Of a stretch of 64,000 nucleotides of DNA, positions 34,741 to 43,438 are shown piece after piece. Position numbers and translations under genes: made by a program. The notes under the pieces are model-generated. The model made no database searches. It saw nothing but the letters and a program-made list of their open reading frames with translations, and was not told the origin of the DNA. The DNA is taken from positions 62,001-126,000 of the forward strand of contig JAPFDS010000056.1 in the NCBI GenBank assembly GCA_026168805.1, in the 5' to 3' direction. The DNA comes from Caryophanales bacterium. GTDB lineage: Bacteria; Bacillota; Bacilli; Bacillales; Amphibacillaceae. The first letter of the stretch is position 1; every line of letters starts with the position of its first letter.

Positions 34741-36133
34741 TGTTCGTTCCCTCCTTATCATACGGGTCATGTTCATTTTGTTGGTCTATTTCTGGTACAT
34801 TATGATTTTTCTTTTTAATGTGTCGTACGAACAAGAAGACGGTTACGATTGCTAAAATAGAATACATCGTTGTAAATGATATAAGCGAGAAGAGCACCTC
34901 ATTAAATGTCACGCTTGAGGATACAGCATCTTCTGTTTTCATTTTTCCAAACACTACCCATGGTTGACGCCCCATCTCCGTCATAATCCAACCAGTCGAG
35001 TTGGCGATGAATGGAAGTGCAATTGCAAAAACCATCACTTTTAAATACAGTGTGTTTTTTACAAGTGTTTCTCTTCGGGCTAGGAATATACCTAATAAAC
35101 CGAGGAGTAGCATAACACTACCAGATCCAACCATTGCACGGAAACTCCAAAAGATTGTTTTTACCGGCGGAATGTAGTTTCCTGGACCGTATTCTTCTTC
35201 GTATTCTGCTTGTAGTTCATTCATTCCCTTTAATGAACCACTAAATTCGTTATACGCAAAGAAACTTAAAATACCTGGAATTTGTAATTCATGTGTATTT
35301 ACTCGGTTCTCCGTGTCTATATTTGCGAAAACATTGAATGCTGCAGGGTCATCACTCGTATTCCACTGTGCTTCAGCAGCCGCTAATTTCATCGGTTGTG
35401 ATTGCACAATATATTGCGCTTGTTGGTGTCCAGTAAAGAGAACGATGACAGATGCAAGGGTTGCAACGGTGATCCCAATGTTGAATGATTTCTTAAAAAA
35501 TTCTACTTCTTGTTTACGCAATAGTTTCCATGCACTGATTCCAACAACTAAAAATGCACCTGTTGCAAATGCAGTTAATAATACGTGTGGGAATTGCGAC
35601 CACACATGTGGGTTTAATAGTATTTCAGAAAAGCTATTCATTTGTGCACGTCCATCGACCATTTCATACCCGACAGGGTTCTGCATAAATGAGTTTGCGG
35701 TTAAAATCCAAAAGGCGGATAAAATGGTACCTAACGAAACGAGCCAAATAGACAATAGGTGAACTCTTTTGGATAATCGGTCCCATCCAAACACCCAAAT
35801 ACCAATAAACGTTGATTCGAGGAAGAAAGCTGCTAAGCCTTCAATAGCTAAACTTGGTCCAAATACATCTCCGACAAATCGGGAGTATGTTGACCAATTC
35901 ATCCCAAACTGGAACTCTTGTAAAATACCAGTAACAACACCAACAGCAAAGTTAATGAGAAATAATGTTCCCCAAAATTTTGCCATTCGTTTGTATGTGT
36001 CATCTTTTTTTACGACGTACATTGTTTGCATAATCGCTATAATTAAAGCGAGTCCGATAGAGACAGGGACAAAAAAGTAATGGAAAATGGTTGTAGATGC
36101 AAATTGCAACCTAGCTAAATCTAAAACATCCAT
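34730..36133 (-). CDS. cydA: Cytochrome bd ubiquinol oxidase subunit I
   Basis: Heme-bearing subunit I of cytochrome bd. FASTTIFHYFFVPVSIGLAL carries the N-terminal His ligand. WSQFPHVLLTAFATGAFLV holds the second His. GWIMTEMGRQPW is the quinol-side signature with the Met ligand. It has a short Q-loop, as in Bacillus enzymes (467 residues). A GGAGAG site precedes the ATG. First gene of cydABCD. The upstream region holds a candidate promoter and a poor Rex-like half-site. Confidence 0.94.
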   Translation of the reverse strand: MDVLDLARLQFASTTIFHYFFVPVSIGLALIIAIMQTMYVVKKDDTYKRMAKFWGTLFLINFAVGVVTGILQEFQFGMNWSTYSRFVGDVFGPSLAIEGLAAFFLESTFIGIWVFGWDRLSKRVHLLSIWLVSLGTILSAFWILTANSFMQNPVGYEMVDGRAQMNSFSEILLNPHVWSQFPHVLLTAFATGAFLVVGISAWKLLRKQEVEFFKKSFNIGITVATLASVIVLFTGHQQAQYIVQSQPMKLAAAEAQWNTSDDPAAFNVFANIDTENRVNTHELQIPGILSFFAYNEFSGSLKGMNELQAEYEEEYGPGNYIPPVKTIFWSFRAMVGSGSVMLLLGLLGIFLARRETLVKNTLYLKVMVFAIALPFIANSTGWIMTEMGRQPWVVFGKMKTEDAVSSSVTFNEVLFSLISFTTMYSILAIVTVFLFVRHIKKKNHNVPEIDQQNEHDPYDKEGTNIVS

Positions 36134-36223
36134 TTAAGTATCTCTCCTTTTTTCTTCTTGATTATTAAAAAAAGTATAATCATATATAAAACATATAGGA
36201 TAGCGAATCGTTTAACAGAAAGT

Positions 36224-36259
36224 AGAAGAATGCTTTCACATCCTCCTGTATCTATTATA
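36224..36259 (-). promoter_or_regulatory. Candidate cydA promoter -10 and weak Rex-like site
   Basis: On the minus strand TATAAT (36259-36254) could be the -10 of the cyd operon; a good -35 is missing, which would fit an activated promoter. About 15 bp downstream ATGTGAAAGCATTCTTC (36241 leftward) resembles half of the Rex consensus TTGTGAA-N4-TTCACAA, but its right half is poor. Rex control of cyd is known in Bacillus; the match here is only suggestive. Confidence 0.25.
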
Positions 36260-36360
36260 CAGAAGAAGTAAGGGTTAAAGCGTCGGATAGATTACGAACT
36301 TGTGACGTATGTGTTAGCAAAGTGTGTCTATATATAGAGCGTTTTCAAGATTAATAAAAG

Positions 36361-36386
36361 AAAAGACACTCCTTAGAATGTCTTTT
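36361..36386 (-). terminator. Terminator of the branched-chain aminotransferase gene
   Basis: AAAAGACA pairs with TGTCTTTT around a ten-base loop. On the minus strand the hairpin runs into CTTTTATTAATC, giving a U-tract. Confidence 0.75.
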
Positions 36387-36426
36387 AATGTGTATTCAAC
36401 TGAGTGAATTTCATATTTACCAAACT

Positions 36427-37500
36427 TCATTCAACTGGAACAATCCAATCAAAACGATCTTCTTCTTCACCATATTGAATACGTGTTAATGTATCATATA
36501 GACGTTTAGCAATCGGACCTGTTTCATGATTGTTTAGCACGAGGTCTTCTTGCTTCCACGTAAGTTGACCAATCGGTGATATAACAGCTGCTGTACCTGT
36601 TCCAAATGCCTCTTTTAAGGAACCACGTTTGTAGGCGTCATACAGTTCATCCATGGAAATTTTTCTTTCCTCTACTTTTATATCCCAATCTTTAAGTAAA
36701 GTAATTACTGAATTTCGTGTAACACCATCTAAAATACTGCCCGATAATTGAGGAGTAATAATCGTATCATCTATATTAAAGAAGACGTTCATACTTCCAA
36801 CTTCTTCAATATAGTTTCGTTCGACACCATCCAGCCATAATACTTGGGCAAACCCTTGATCTTCAATTTTTTCTTGTGCTTTTAAACTAGCAGCATAATT
36901 TCCACCTGTTTTCGCTTCACCCGTACCACCAACAACTGCTCGTACGTATGTATCTTCTACGGCAATTTTTACTGGATCGATTCCCTCTTTATAATATGGG
37001 CCAACAGGGGAGAGTATAATAGCAAATGTATACATCTCTGAGGCAGCAACTCCTAAATAAGGCTCCGTAGAAATAACAAATGGCCTAATATATAAAGAAG
37101 TTCCCAGTTGATTAGGAATCCAATCTTGATCCACTTCAACTAATTTTCGAACTGCCTTTAAAGCAAACTCTTCATCAATCTCTGGAATACAAATTCGACT
37201 ATTTGATCGATTTAACCGTTCAATATTTTTTGTTGGTCTAAAAAGCTGAGCAACCCCATCTTTCGTTACATACGCTTTCAATCCTTCAAATACAGTTTGT
37301 CCGTAATGAAGAACCATGGACGCTGGGTCTAATGAAAGGGGACCATAAGGAACAATACGTGCATCATGCCATCCTTGTCCTTCCGTATAATCCATTAAAA
37401 ACATATGGTCTGTAAATGTTCTTCCAAATTCTAACGTGCTAGGTGCAGGTTTCACATTTTTTTCTTCAGTTAGTTGAATCGTGATTGATTGATCTCTCAT
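36427..37500 (-). CDS. ilvE: Branched-chain amino acid aminotransferase
   Basis: PLP enzyme (fold type IV) that makes or degrades leucine, isoleucine and valine. ARIVPYGPLSLDPASMVLHYGQTVFEGLKAY, GTGEAKTGGNYAASL with the PLP Lys, YIEEVGSMNVFF and FGTGTAAVISPIG are all typical of the long BCAT group (IlvK/IlvE type). 357 residues. GAGGAGAC lies before the ATG. No T-box leader is seen; the 198 bp upstream contain only a short inverted repeat TAGTAGT/ACTACTA. Confidence 0.93.
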   Translation of the reverse strand: MRDQSITIQLTEEKNVKPAPSTLEFGRTFTDHMFLMDYTEGQGWHDARIVPYGPLSLDPASMVLHYGQTVFEGLKAYVTKDGVAQLFRPTKNIERLNRSNSRICIPEIDEEFALKAVRKLVEVDQDWIPNQLGTSLYIRPFVISTEPYLGVAASEMYTFAIILSPVGPYYKEGIDPVKIAVEDTYVRAVVGGTGEAKTGGNYAASLKAQEKIEDQGFAQVLWLDGVERNYIEEVGSMNVFFNIDDTIITPQLSGSILDGVTRNSVITLLKDWDIKVEERKISMDELYDAYKRGSLKEAFGTGTAAVISPIGQLTWKQEDLVLNNHETGPIAKRLYDTLTRIQYGEEEDRFDWIVPVE

Positions 37501-37639
37501 GTGTATGTCTCCTCATTCGTATGTTTATAAACGTAATCGTTTACATGTGCTTATGTAATTAGTAGTGAATTATGACTACTAGTTTATCATATATTGTGTA
37601 TTAAAAAAGGAATATTTGAAAAAAGTGTCTGTAAATAGG

Positions 37640-37672
37640 GAAGAGGTAGATGGATTTTCCATCTACCTCTTC
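37640..37672 (-). terminator. Strong hairpin after the metal-binding lipoprotein gene
   Basis: GAAGAGGTAGATGG (37640-37653) and CCATCTACCTCTTC (37659-37672) pair perfectly. The T-run on the minus side is broken (CCCTATTTACAG), but the stem is long. Confidence 0.65.
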
Positions 37673-37698
37673 TATATCGTATTTAAGGGATACGCAAA

Positions 37699-38709
37699 TT
37701 AATTACCAAGACCTTCAGAGATAACGTCGATATTGTACTCTAAATATTTCACGTACGTATCGATTTCGTCACCCGGCATTCCAATTTCATCGGAATAAAT
37801 AGGTTTTTCGAAGATCTCTACTCCTGATTCATCAGAAACAGTTTCCATTGGACGAGGTTCAACGTTTGATTCCATAAACATTATTTCCACGTTGTTCTCA
37901 TCAAGAAATTCAATTAATGAAGTAATTTGTTCAGGTGAACCATTTTCTTCTGTATCGATTTTCCAAATACATCCTTCATCCATTCCATACGTATCAAGCA
38001 TGTATTGGAATGCACACTCACTTGTTACAAGTGTTTTGTTATCTTCTGGAAGATCCCCAATTCTTTCAGCATAATCTTCATCAATTTCTTTTAATCTCTC
38101 AATATATTGTTCAGCGTTTTCTTCATACGTTTCAGCGTTATCAGGGTCTACTTCTACAAATGCATCACGCATATCTTCAGCCATTAAAATACCAACAGTT
38201 GGGTCGATAAATGTGTGCGGGTTAATTTCTTCTTCTTTCGATTCTTCATCTGTTAAATACATCGGTTCCACACGTTCTGTTAAGCTGTATGCGTTAGACT
38301 CATCTTGCCCTACAGAATCCATCATCTTAAAGAACCAACCTTCATCTCCACCTTCTAAGTTCATGCCGTTATAGAATAAAATATCAGCATCGGTAGCTTT
38401 TTTACTATCTTCAGGTAAAGGCTCATACTCATGTGGATCTGTTCCAGTTGGAACGAGGTTATGGACTTCTACTAAGTCTCCACCGATTTGACGAACGATA
38501 TCTGAAATGATTGTGAATGACGCAACGACTTGTAATTTATCGCCATCACTCTCATCTGTTTCCTCAGTACCTTCAGTATCTTCGGCACCTTCTGTTTCTT
38601 CGGGCTCTGTATTTCCTTCTTCTGTTGCATCCTTGTCATCGTCCCCACAAGCTGCAAGCAGAAGTACTGCTAAACTTGCCATGATAAAAAGCTTCAAAAA
38701 TTTCTTCAT
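37699..38709 (-). CDS. mntA: Manganese-type metal ABC transporter substrate-binding lipoprotein
   Basis: Extracellular metal receptor of the cluster A-I family. Signal peptide with lipobox LAAC (Cys 21 of the protein from 38709), then a highly acidic linker (EEGNTEPEETEGAEDTEGTE). Metal ligands: His in DPHEYEP, His in NPHTFID, Glu in VTSECAF and Asp in YSDEIGMPGDE. The Glu at the third position, where zinc receptors have His, is the pattern of manganese receptors such as PsaA. The His-rich loop of zinc receptors is missing. ATG 38709 is preferred to 38733 because GGGAGAG lies between them. It is the last gene of the ATPase-permease-receptor operon. Confidence 0.85.
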   Translation of the reverse strand: MKKFLKLFIMASLAVLLLAACGDDDKDATEEGNTEPEETEGAEDTEGTEETDESDGDKLQVVASFTIISDIVRQIGGDLVEVHNLVPTGTDPHEYEPLPEDSKKATDADILFYNGMNLEGGDEGWFFKMMDSVGQDESNAYSLTERVEPMYLTDEESKEEEINPHTFIDPTVGILMAEDMRDAFVEVDPDNAETYEENAEQYIERLKEIDEDYAERIGDLPEDNKTLVTSECAFQYMLDTYGMDEGCIWKIDTEENGSPEQITSLIEFLDENNVEIMFMESNVEPRPMETVSDESGVEIFEKPIYSDEIGMPGDEIDTYVKYLEYNIDVISEGLGN

Positions 38710-38769
38710 ACGAATAAAACTCTCCCTTGACATATTTTTATATTTACTACATTTAAACGTTGTTAAATG

Positions 38770-39696
38770 TTAGTTTCCTACACTTGATCGTTGCTTGTTT
38801 GATTGCAATGCTTTCCATAAAACCCCATGTTTTGGAGAAAAAACAAATACAATGGCAAATATCACTGTTGTCGCGAGTACAATAATTGGTCCAGAAGGTA
38901 AGTTGTGTACAAAACTAACGAATAGACCAACGATTGACGCAAATACTCCGAAAAAGGCTGACAAAAGGATCATAATTGAAAGCCGGTTCGTTAGTAAATA
39001 AGCTGTAGAAGCAGGTGTGATCAACATGGCTACTACAAGTATCACTCCAACTGTTTGCAGAGATGCAACTGTTACGAGTGTTAATAAAACCATAATACTG
39101 TAATGGATAAAACGGACCTTAAGTCCATAAGCTGCTGCCATTGTTTCGTCAAAACTTGAAACGAGTAACTCTTTATAAAAGAGAAATACAACGAGAAGAA
39201 CAAATGTTCCAACAGCTAATGTAATATACATATCTGAAGTGCGGACGGATAAGACGTTACCAAATAATATTTGTGTCAAATCAGTAGCACTCTGTGCAGC
39301 TGTAATTAAAATAATCCCTAGAGCAAACATGGCCGAAAACACAATTCCTATGGATGAGTCATTTTTAATGCGGCTATTTTGACTAATCACACCAATACCT
39401 AGTGCAGTTAAAATACCTGTTACTGCAGCTCCCCAGAAAAAGTTGATTCCTAACATGTAAGAAATAGCAACCCCTGGTAAGACGGCGTGGGATATAGCAT
39501 CCCCCATCAAAGCCATGCCTCGTAGTACGATAAAACAACCAATCACTCCACAAATGATTCCTACCATGACGGAAGTAACAAATGCCTTTTGCAAGAAACC
39601 ATACGTCCCAATATCATGGATGAACACACCTATGTCGCTGATTAGATTGGGGAAGAAATGAATAATCTTGTAAAGAAAACTTTGAAACAATTCCAC
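38770..39696 (-). CDS. Manganese/metal ABC transporter permease
   Basis: Permease of the ABC-3 family (MntC/SitC/ZnuB) with eight to nine spans. GVIGCFIVLRGMALMGDAISHAVLPGVAI is the family's cytoplasmic coupling loop, and GVILVVAMLITPASTAYLLT is the second conserved block. The start is GTG at 39696, sharing one base with the ATPase stop (TAGTG) and preceded by GGAG. The open frame runs back to 39747 only inside the ATPase gene. Confidence 0.87.
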   Translation of the reverse strand: MELFQSFLYKIIHFFPNLISDIGVFIHDIGTYGFLQKAFVTSVMVGIICGVIGCFIVLRGMALMGDAISHAVLPGVAISYMLGINFFWGAAVTGILTALGIGVISQNSRIKNDSSIGIVFSAMFALGIILITAAQSATDLTQILFGNVLSVRTSDMYITLAVGTFVLLVVFLFYKELLVSSFDETMAAAYGLKVRFIHYSIMVLLTLVTVASLQTVGVILVVAMLITPASTAYLLTNRLSIMILLSAFFGVFASIVGLFVSFVHNLPSGPIIVLATTVIFAIVFVFSPKHGVLWKALQSNKQRSSVGN

Positions 39697-40433
39697 TACA
39701 CTCCAACCCCCAGGCCTTGCATAAATTGTACATCCATCTGATAACACTTATTCATCGTTTCCGGCTGATACACATGTTTAACTGGTCCAGCACCATATAA
39801 TTCTTTGTTGATCAGAATGATATCGTCAAAATAAGCTTCTACTTTGGATAAATCATGATGTACGACAAAAATAGTTTTTCCTTCATCACGTAAATTTTTC
39901 AGGATATCGATAATTACTCTCTCACTAGCAACATCAATTCCAACAAATGGTTCATCTAAGAAGAAGTAGTCTGCTTCTTGTGCTAATGCACGAGCAAGAA
40001 ATACTCGTTGTTGTTGACCGCCTGACAATTCACCAATTTGGTTATTGCTAAAGTCTTCCATACCAACTTTTTCTAAGCATTTCGTTGCAAACTGTTTCTC
40101 TTTTTTTCTTGGTCTTTTAAACAAACCAAGCTTCGGATATGTTCCAGTGAGAACCACATCACGAACAAGTATGGGGAAATCCCAATCAATAGCGCTTCTT
40201 TGTGGTAAGTAAGCGATGTTTTTCCGAACTTCACTAATTGGCTTCCCATAAAAAGACACAGAACCGTGGTCTTTTGGAATAAGTCCTAGTACAGCTTTCA
40301 TCAGTGTGGACTTTCCAGCACCATTCGGACCGATGATACCGATCAACTTTCCAGTCTCAAATGAAAAGTTAATATCCTTCACGACTTGTTTTCCGCTGTA
40401 TGAAACATGAATATCTTTCACTTCAATCGCCAT
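39696..40433 (-). CDS. mntB: Manganese/metal ABC transporter ATPase
   Basis: ATP-binding subunit of a metal importer. Walker A GPNGAGKST, the metal-family Q-loop AYLPQRSAIDWDFP, signature LSGGQQQRVFLARA, Walker B DYFFLDEPFVGID and switch His in VVHHDLSKV. First gene of the operon. A 170-200 base leader separates it from two good promoters at 40534-40562 and 40632-40660. Confidence 0.92.
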   Translation of the reverse strand: MAIEVKDIHVSYSGKQVVKDINFSFETGKLIGIIGPNGAGKSTLMKAVLGLIPKDHGSVSFYGKPISEVRKNIAYLPQRSAIDWDFPILVRDVVLTGTYPKLGLFKRPRKKEKQFATKCLEKVGMEDFSNNQIGELSGGQQQRVFLARALAQEADYFFLDEPFVGIDVASERVIIDILKNLRDEGKTIFVVHHDLSKVEAYFDDIILINKELYGAGPVKHVYQPETMNKCYQMDVQFMQGLGVGV

Positions 40434-40533
40434 TATTTTTCACCCTTTTTTTCTGAAAGTTTCCTGTGGTAATGTTTGTTTACTTAGGCCAACTTCAAGA
40501 AATAAAAAAGAGGCCTTACGTATAATTGTTCAA

Positions 40534-40562
40534 ATTTTATCATGCATGTTGTCGATTTTCAA
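40534..40562 (-). promoter_or_regulatory. Second promoter candidate of the metal importer operon
   Basis: On the minus strand TTGAAA (40562-40557), a 17-base spacer and TAAAAT (40539-40534) match sigma-A spacing. It would give a shorter leader than the distal promoter. Confidence 0.45.
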
Positions 40563-40605
40563 TCATAAATTGGCTATCCGCCTTTAAATTTGGTGATTGA
40601 TAAAG

Positions 40606-40624
40606 TGTTGCCCTCAACCAACAT
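40606..40624 (-). promoter_or_regulatory. Candidate MntR operator
   Basis: The bases GTTGCCCTCAACCAAC form an imperfect dyad (TGTTG...CAACA) and resemble the MntR-type TTGCCT-AAGG-AAAC arrangement as I recall it. They lie right downstream of the -10 box of the distal promoter, where a Mn-loaded repressor would block initiation. The match is from memory and unaligned. Confidence 0.4.
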
Positions 40625-40631
40625 AATTTTG

Positions 40632-40660
40632 ATTATAGTATACATTTTCGTATTTGTAAA
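40632..40660 (-). promoter_or_regulatory. Sigma-A promoter of the metal importer operon
   Basis: TTTACA (40660-40655), a 17-base spacer and a perfect TATAAT (40637-40632) on the minus strand. No other gene start fits it; it serves the ATPase-permease-receptor genes. Confidence 0.7.
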
Positions 40661-40730
40661 TACCTTTATGTCATTTGTAGTATATTTACATCAAAAAGAT
40701 CTGTGTAGACGGATGTACCTAAAATAAAAA

Positions 40731-40761
40731 AATAAGGTATGTACCGAATACATACCTTATT
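40731..40761 (-). terminator. Terminator of the cation efflux gene
   Basis: AATAAGGTATGTA (40731-40743) pairs perfectly with TACATACCTTATT (40749-40761); on the minus strand TTTTTATTTTAG follows. The stop codon lies within the stem. Confidence 0.88.
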
Positions 40762-41659
40762 ATATATGGTTCTCATCATATGGATTAATATGCACAAGAA
40801 CATCTTCAATATCTGCATGATTTTTAAGAAGTGTTTGTTTAATATTTCGAGCAATCGTATGTCCTTCTCGAACGGAAATGGTAGGGTCAACACTGCATTT
40901 AATATCGACGACAACATAACTTCCATGTGTTCGAGCGTGTATTTGATCAATTCTTAACGTGCCTGGAACTGCTTCGACTGTTTGATAGAAGTGCCGAATA
41001 TCTTTTTCAGGTAATACTTTTTCCATCATAATGTTTGAAGCATCTTTGGCTAAACCATAGCCTACTTTAATAACAATCATTGAAACAATGATTCCGGCAA
41101 GAGCATCTCCGTAAATCAGAAATGGAATATTGAAATGTTCTCCAAGCATGGCAAGACCAATTCCAACTAATGCAGCCATTGAGGATAATGAATCTGATCG
41201 GTGGTGCCAAGCATCACTAATTAATGCAGTACTTTTATATTTTTTTCCAACACGATACTTATATTGAAAAAGTCCTTCCTTTAGTACGATAGAAATTCCG
41301 ACAATGACTAAGGCGATACTCGTTGGAGCAGTGGGCATTTCACCAAAAAAGACCTTTATGGACGAGATGCTTATTTCAAATCCTACAACAATGAGTAACA
41401 GTGCTACAATCATTGATGCAATATTTTCTGCTTTACCATGTCCATACGGGTGTTCTTTATCAGGAGGCTTATTCGCTATTTTCACCGCGAATAAAATAAC
41501 GACCGAACTGACAATGTCAGAGGCTGAGTGTAGTGCGTCAGCTAATAACGCACGACTTCCTGAAAGTATTCCACCAATACCTTTTAGTACAGCTAAAAGA
41601 ATATTAACGATTATACCGACCCATGTTGCAGCTACAACTTTATGTTTAGAGGATTCCAT
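40760..41659 (-). CDS. Cation diffusion facilitator (metal efflux) protein
   Basis: Proton-coupled divalent metal exporter. Six spans; the transport site is Asp41/His44?/Asp48 in DALHSASD and Asp148/His151/Asp155 in DAWHHRSD. A C-terminal cytosolic ferredoxin-like domain follows (VPGTLRIDQIHARTHGSYVVVDI). The sequence resembles the manganese exporters MneP and MneS of Bacillus subtilis, and the neighbour is a manganese importer on the same strand. Import and export genes therefore sit side by side, but each has its own terminator. Manganese specificity is inference. Confidence 0.88.
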   Translation of the reverse strand: MESSKHKVVAATWVGIIVNILLAVLKGIGGILSGSRALLADALHSASDIVSSVVILFAVKIANKPPDKEHPYGHGKAENIASMIVALLLIVVGFEISISSIKVFFGEMPTAPTSIALVIVGISIVLKEGLFQYKYRVGKKYKSTALISDAWHHRSDSLSSMAALVGIGLAMLGEHFNIPFLIYGDALAGIIVSMIVIKVGYGLAKDASNIMMEKVLPEKDIRHFYQTVEAVPGTLRIDQIHARTHGSYVVVDIKCSVDPTISVREGHTIARNIKQTLLKNHADIEDVLVHINPYDENHI

Positions 41660-41873
41660 ATGTGATTAACCACCCTTCTGTATCTATCGTACCAGTAGGA
41701 CTCCGAGTAGGTCTATAGCAACGTTCATCGCTAATATCAACATCATGTGGGCATGTAAAACATGTTGCTTAGACGAAACAATAAAACAGCAGGATGAACG
41801 GTAAAAAGGTATGTTATTATAGATATATACGTTTGTAAAAGGTTTCATTTTATATGGAAAGGAATGAAAAAAT

Positions 41874-42899
41874 ATGTCAGAAAAACCAATTCATGTCTAT
41901 CGTGGAGACTATATAGAAAGTAGTCATGATATTCATGTAGCCGTTGTGCATACAAGTGGGAGAGTAATAGCAACGTATGGAGACGCCTACCGTCTTACAT
42001 TTGCCCGTTCATCCATGAAACCATTTCAAGTATTACCTGTGGTGAAAGAAGGGGCTAGAAAAGCATATGATATTACGGATCAAGAATTATCTTTATTTTG
42101 TGCCAGTCATAGTGGGGAACCATTCCACCGAGAGGCAGTCGCTGGAGTCCTTGAAAAAATTAGACTAAAAGAATCAGCATTACAATGCGGTACACATATC
42201 CCGAAAGATCACGAAAGTTATCTTGAACTCATCAAGCAAGGGGGAGAACTCACTCCTTATTATAGTAATTGTTCCGGAAAACATGCAGGAATGTTAACAG
42301 GTTGTGTACATCAACAATTAGACATTGATACATATCGGGAATTAAATCACCCATATCAACAACAAATTATCGATGAGATTGCACATGTATGTTCGTTTAC
42401 AAATGATGCGATTGAAACATCTGTTGATGGCTGTGGTGTGCCTGTTCACCAATTACCTTTATATCATGTAGCTTTAGGATTTGCACGACTCGCTAAACCT
42501 GAAACATGGGAAGAAGGACAGATTCCTGATAAAGATGCACTCGAAGAAATTCGTAAAGCGATGACAACTTTTCCAGAAATGGTTGCAGGCACAGACTGTT
42601 TTGATACAGATTTAATGAAAGCGTTTCAAGGCAGAATTGTAGCCAAGGGTGGTGCAGAGGGAGTACACTGTTTTGGAGATGCAGAAACAGGACTTGGAGT
42701 TGCTTTAAAAGTTGAAGATGGAAATGGACGTGCGGCAAGTGTAGCCGCGATGGATATTATCCGTCAATTAAAGATAGGAACGAAAGCAATTCGGAAGAAG
42801 GTAGACAAGTATGCAGAAGTACCTGTTACAATTGCTCGAAAAGAAACCATTGGCGTAATTAAGCCAAATTTTATATTAAATAAAATCCAACAGATATAA
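41874..42899 (+). CDS. Asparaginase, Rhizobium etli type II (thermolabile) family
   Basis: A second asparaginase, unrelated in fold to the one at 1570. It is of the ReAII family: SSMKPFQ contains the serine-lysine pair (SxxK) of the active site. Further conserved stretches are CASHSGEPFHREAV, YSNCSGKHAGML, SVDGCGVPVHQLPL and GTDCFDTDLM. Length 341 is normal. GGAAAGGAATG precedes the ATG. The ywbE gene follows 26 bp later. Confidence 0.88.
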   Translation: MSEKPIHVYRGDYIESSHDIHVAVVHTSGRVIATYGDAYRLTFARSSMKPFQVLPVVKEGARKAYDITDQELSLFCASHSGEPFHREAVAGVLEKIRLKESALQCGTHIPKDHESYLELIKQGGELTPYYSNCSGKHAGMLTGCVHQQLDIDTYRELNHPYQQQIIDEIAHVCSFTNDAIETSVDGCGVPVHQLPLYHVALGFARLAKPETWEEGQIPDKDALEEIRKAMTTFPEMVAGTDCFDTDLMKAFQGRIVAKGGAEGVHCFGDAETGLGVALKVEDGNGRAASVAAMDIIRQLKIGTKAIRKKVDKYAEVPVTIARKETIGVIKPNFILNKIQQI

Positions 42900-42925
42900 T
42901 GAAAATCATTTAAAAAGAGGTGAGA

Positions 42926-43117
42926 ATGATGGACGGACGATATCGCACGCAGGTTCAAGCTGGTAGTGAAGTAGAAATTATTTTGAAAAAGGATCAACGT
43001 ACAGGAAATACTACACCAGGAATTATAAAAGATTTATTAACGAAATCATCTTACCATCCACACGGAATAAAAGTCCGTCTTAAGGATGGACAAGTTGGCA
43101 GGGTAGCAAATCGGTAG
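42926..43117 (+). CDS. ywbE: YwbE family protein
   Basis: A small basic protein of about 63 residues, homologous to Bacillus YwbE (DUF2196). It is recognised by EVEIILKKDQRTGN, GIIKDLLTKSSYHPHGIKVRL and KDGQVGRV, a KOW-like beta barrel. AAAGAGGTGAG lies just upstream of two adjacent ATGs. Function unknown; nucleic-acid or ribosome binding is a guess from the fold. Confidence 0.88.
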   Translation: MMDGRYRTQVQAGSEVEIILKKDQRTGNTTPGIIKDLLTKSSYHPHGIKVRLKDGQVGRVANR

Positions 43118-43375
43118 GCAAAAACCTTTTGTTTCGTGGTGAAGTAGAAGGAGAAGAAAATTAAACTTTGAAGATACAAACGTTCTAATGAAGAAGATTC
43201 AAGTGCACTTTTAAGAAGTTCAAGAATAACATATAGATGAATTAAAGGTGATGCTCTTATTTGATTTTTTACTTGATGAGTGTAGGGCCTTGTTCTATAA
43301 CCAGGGCATTGAAGATGCACACACATATTTTTAAAATAAGGCAGATGACAAGTACGAAATATAGGCTTAAAAAAT
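43118..43375. other. Intergenic region with possible degraded small ORF
   Basis: A 27-codon ORF (ATG 43251 to TAA 43334) ends in FYNQGIEDAHTYF, which looks like real protein, and upstream codons continue in the same frame interrupted by stops. It may be the tail of a decayed gene. I see nothing else here. Confidence 0.25.
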
Positions 43376-43413
43376 CCCTCTAGGTCATTTGTCTACTTGA
43401 ATGAACTAGAGGG
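43368..43413 (-). terminator. Terminator of the dicarboxylate symporter gene
   Basis: CCCTCTAGGTCATT (43376-43389) pairs with AATGAACTAGAGGG (43400-43413), with one mismatch; ATTTTTTAAG follows on the minus strand. Confidence 0.85.
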
Positions 43414-43438
43414 TCTTATTCACAAAACCATAAGCAAA

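Noticed and set aside
33727-34776. ATG start at 34776 for cydB
   Set aside because: It lies upstream of the Shine-Dalgarno and adds residues not found in the family; the TTG at 34740 gives the conserved N-terminus.
37501-37698. T-box leader upstream of the branched-chain aminotransferase gene
   Set aside because: The region is too short and lacks the T-box sequence and specifier stem; only a small inverted repeat is present.
41660-41873. yybP-ykoY manganese riboswitch upstream of the cation efflux gene
   Set aside because: The expected conserved loops were not found in the short region between the divergent genes.
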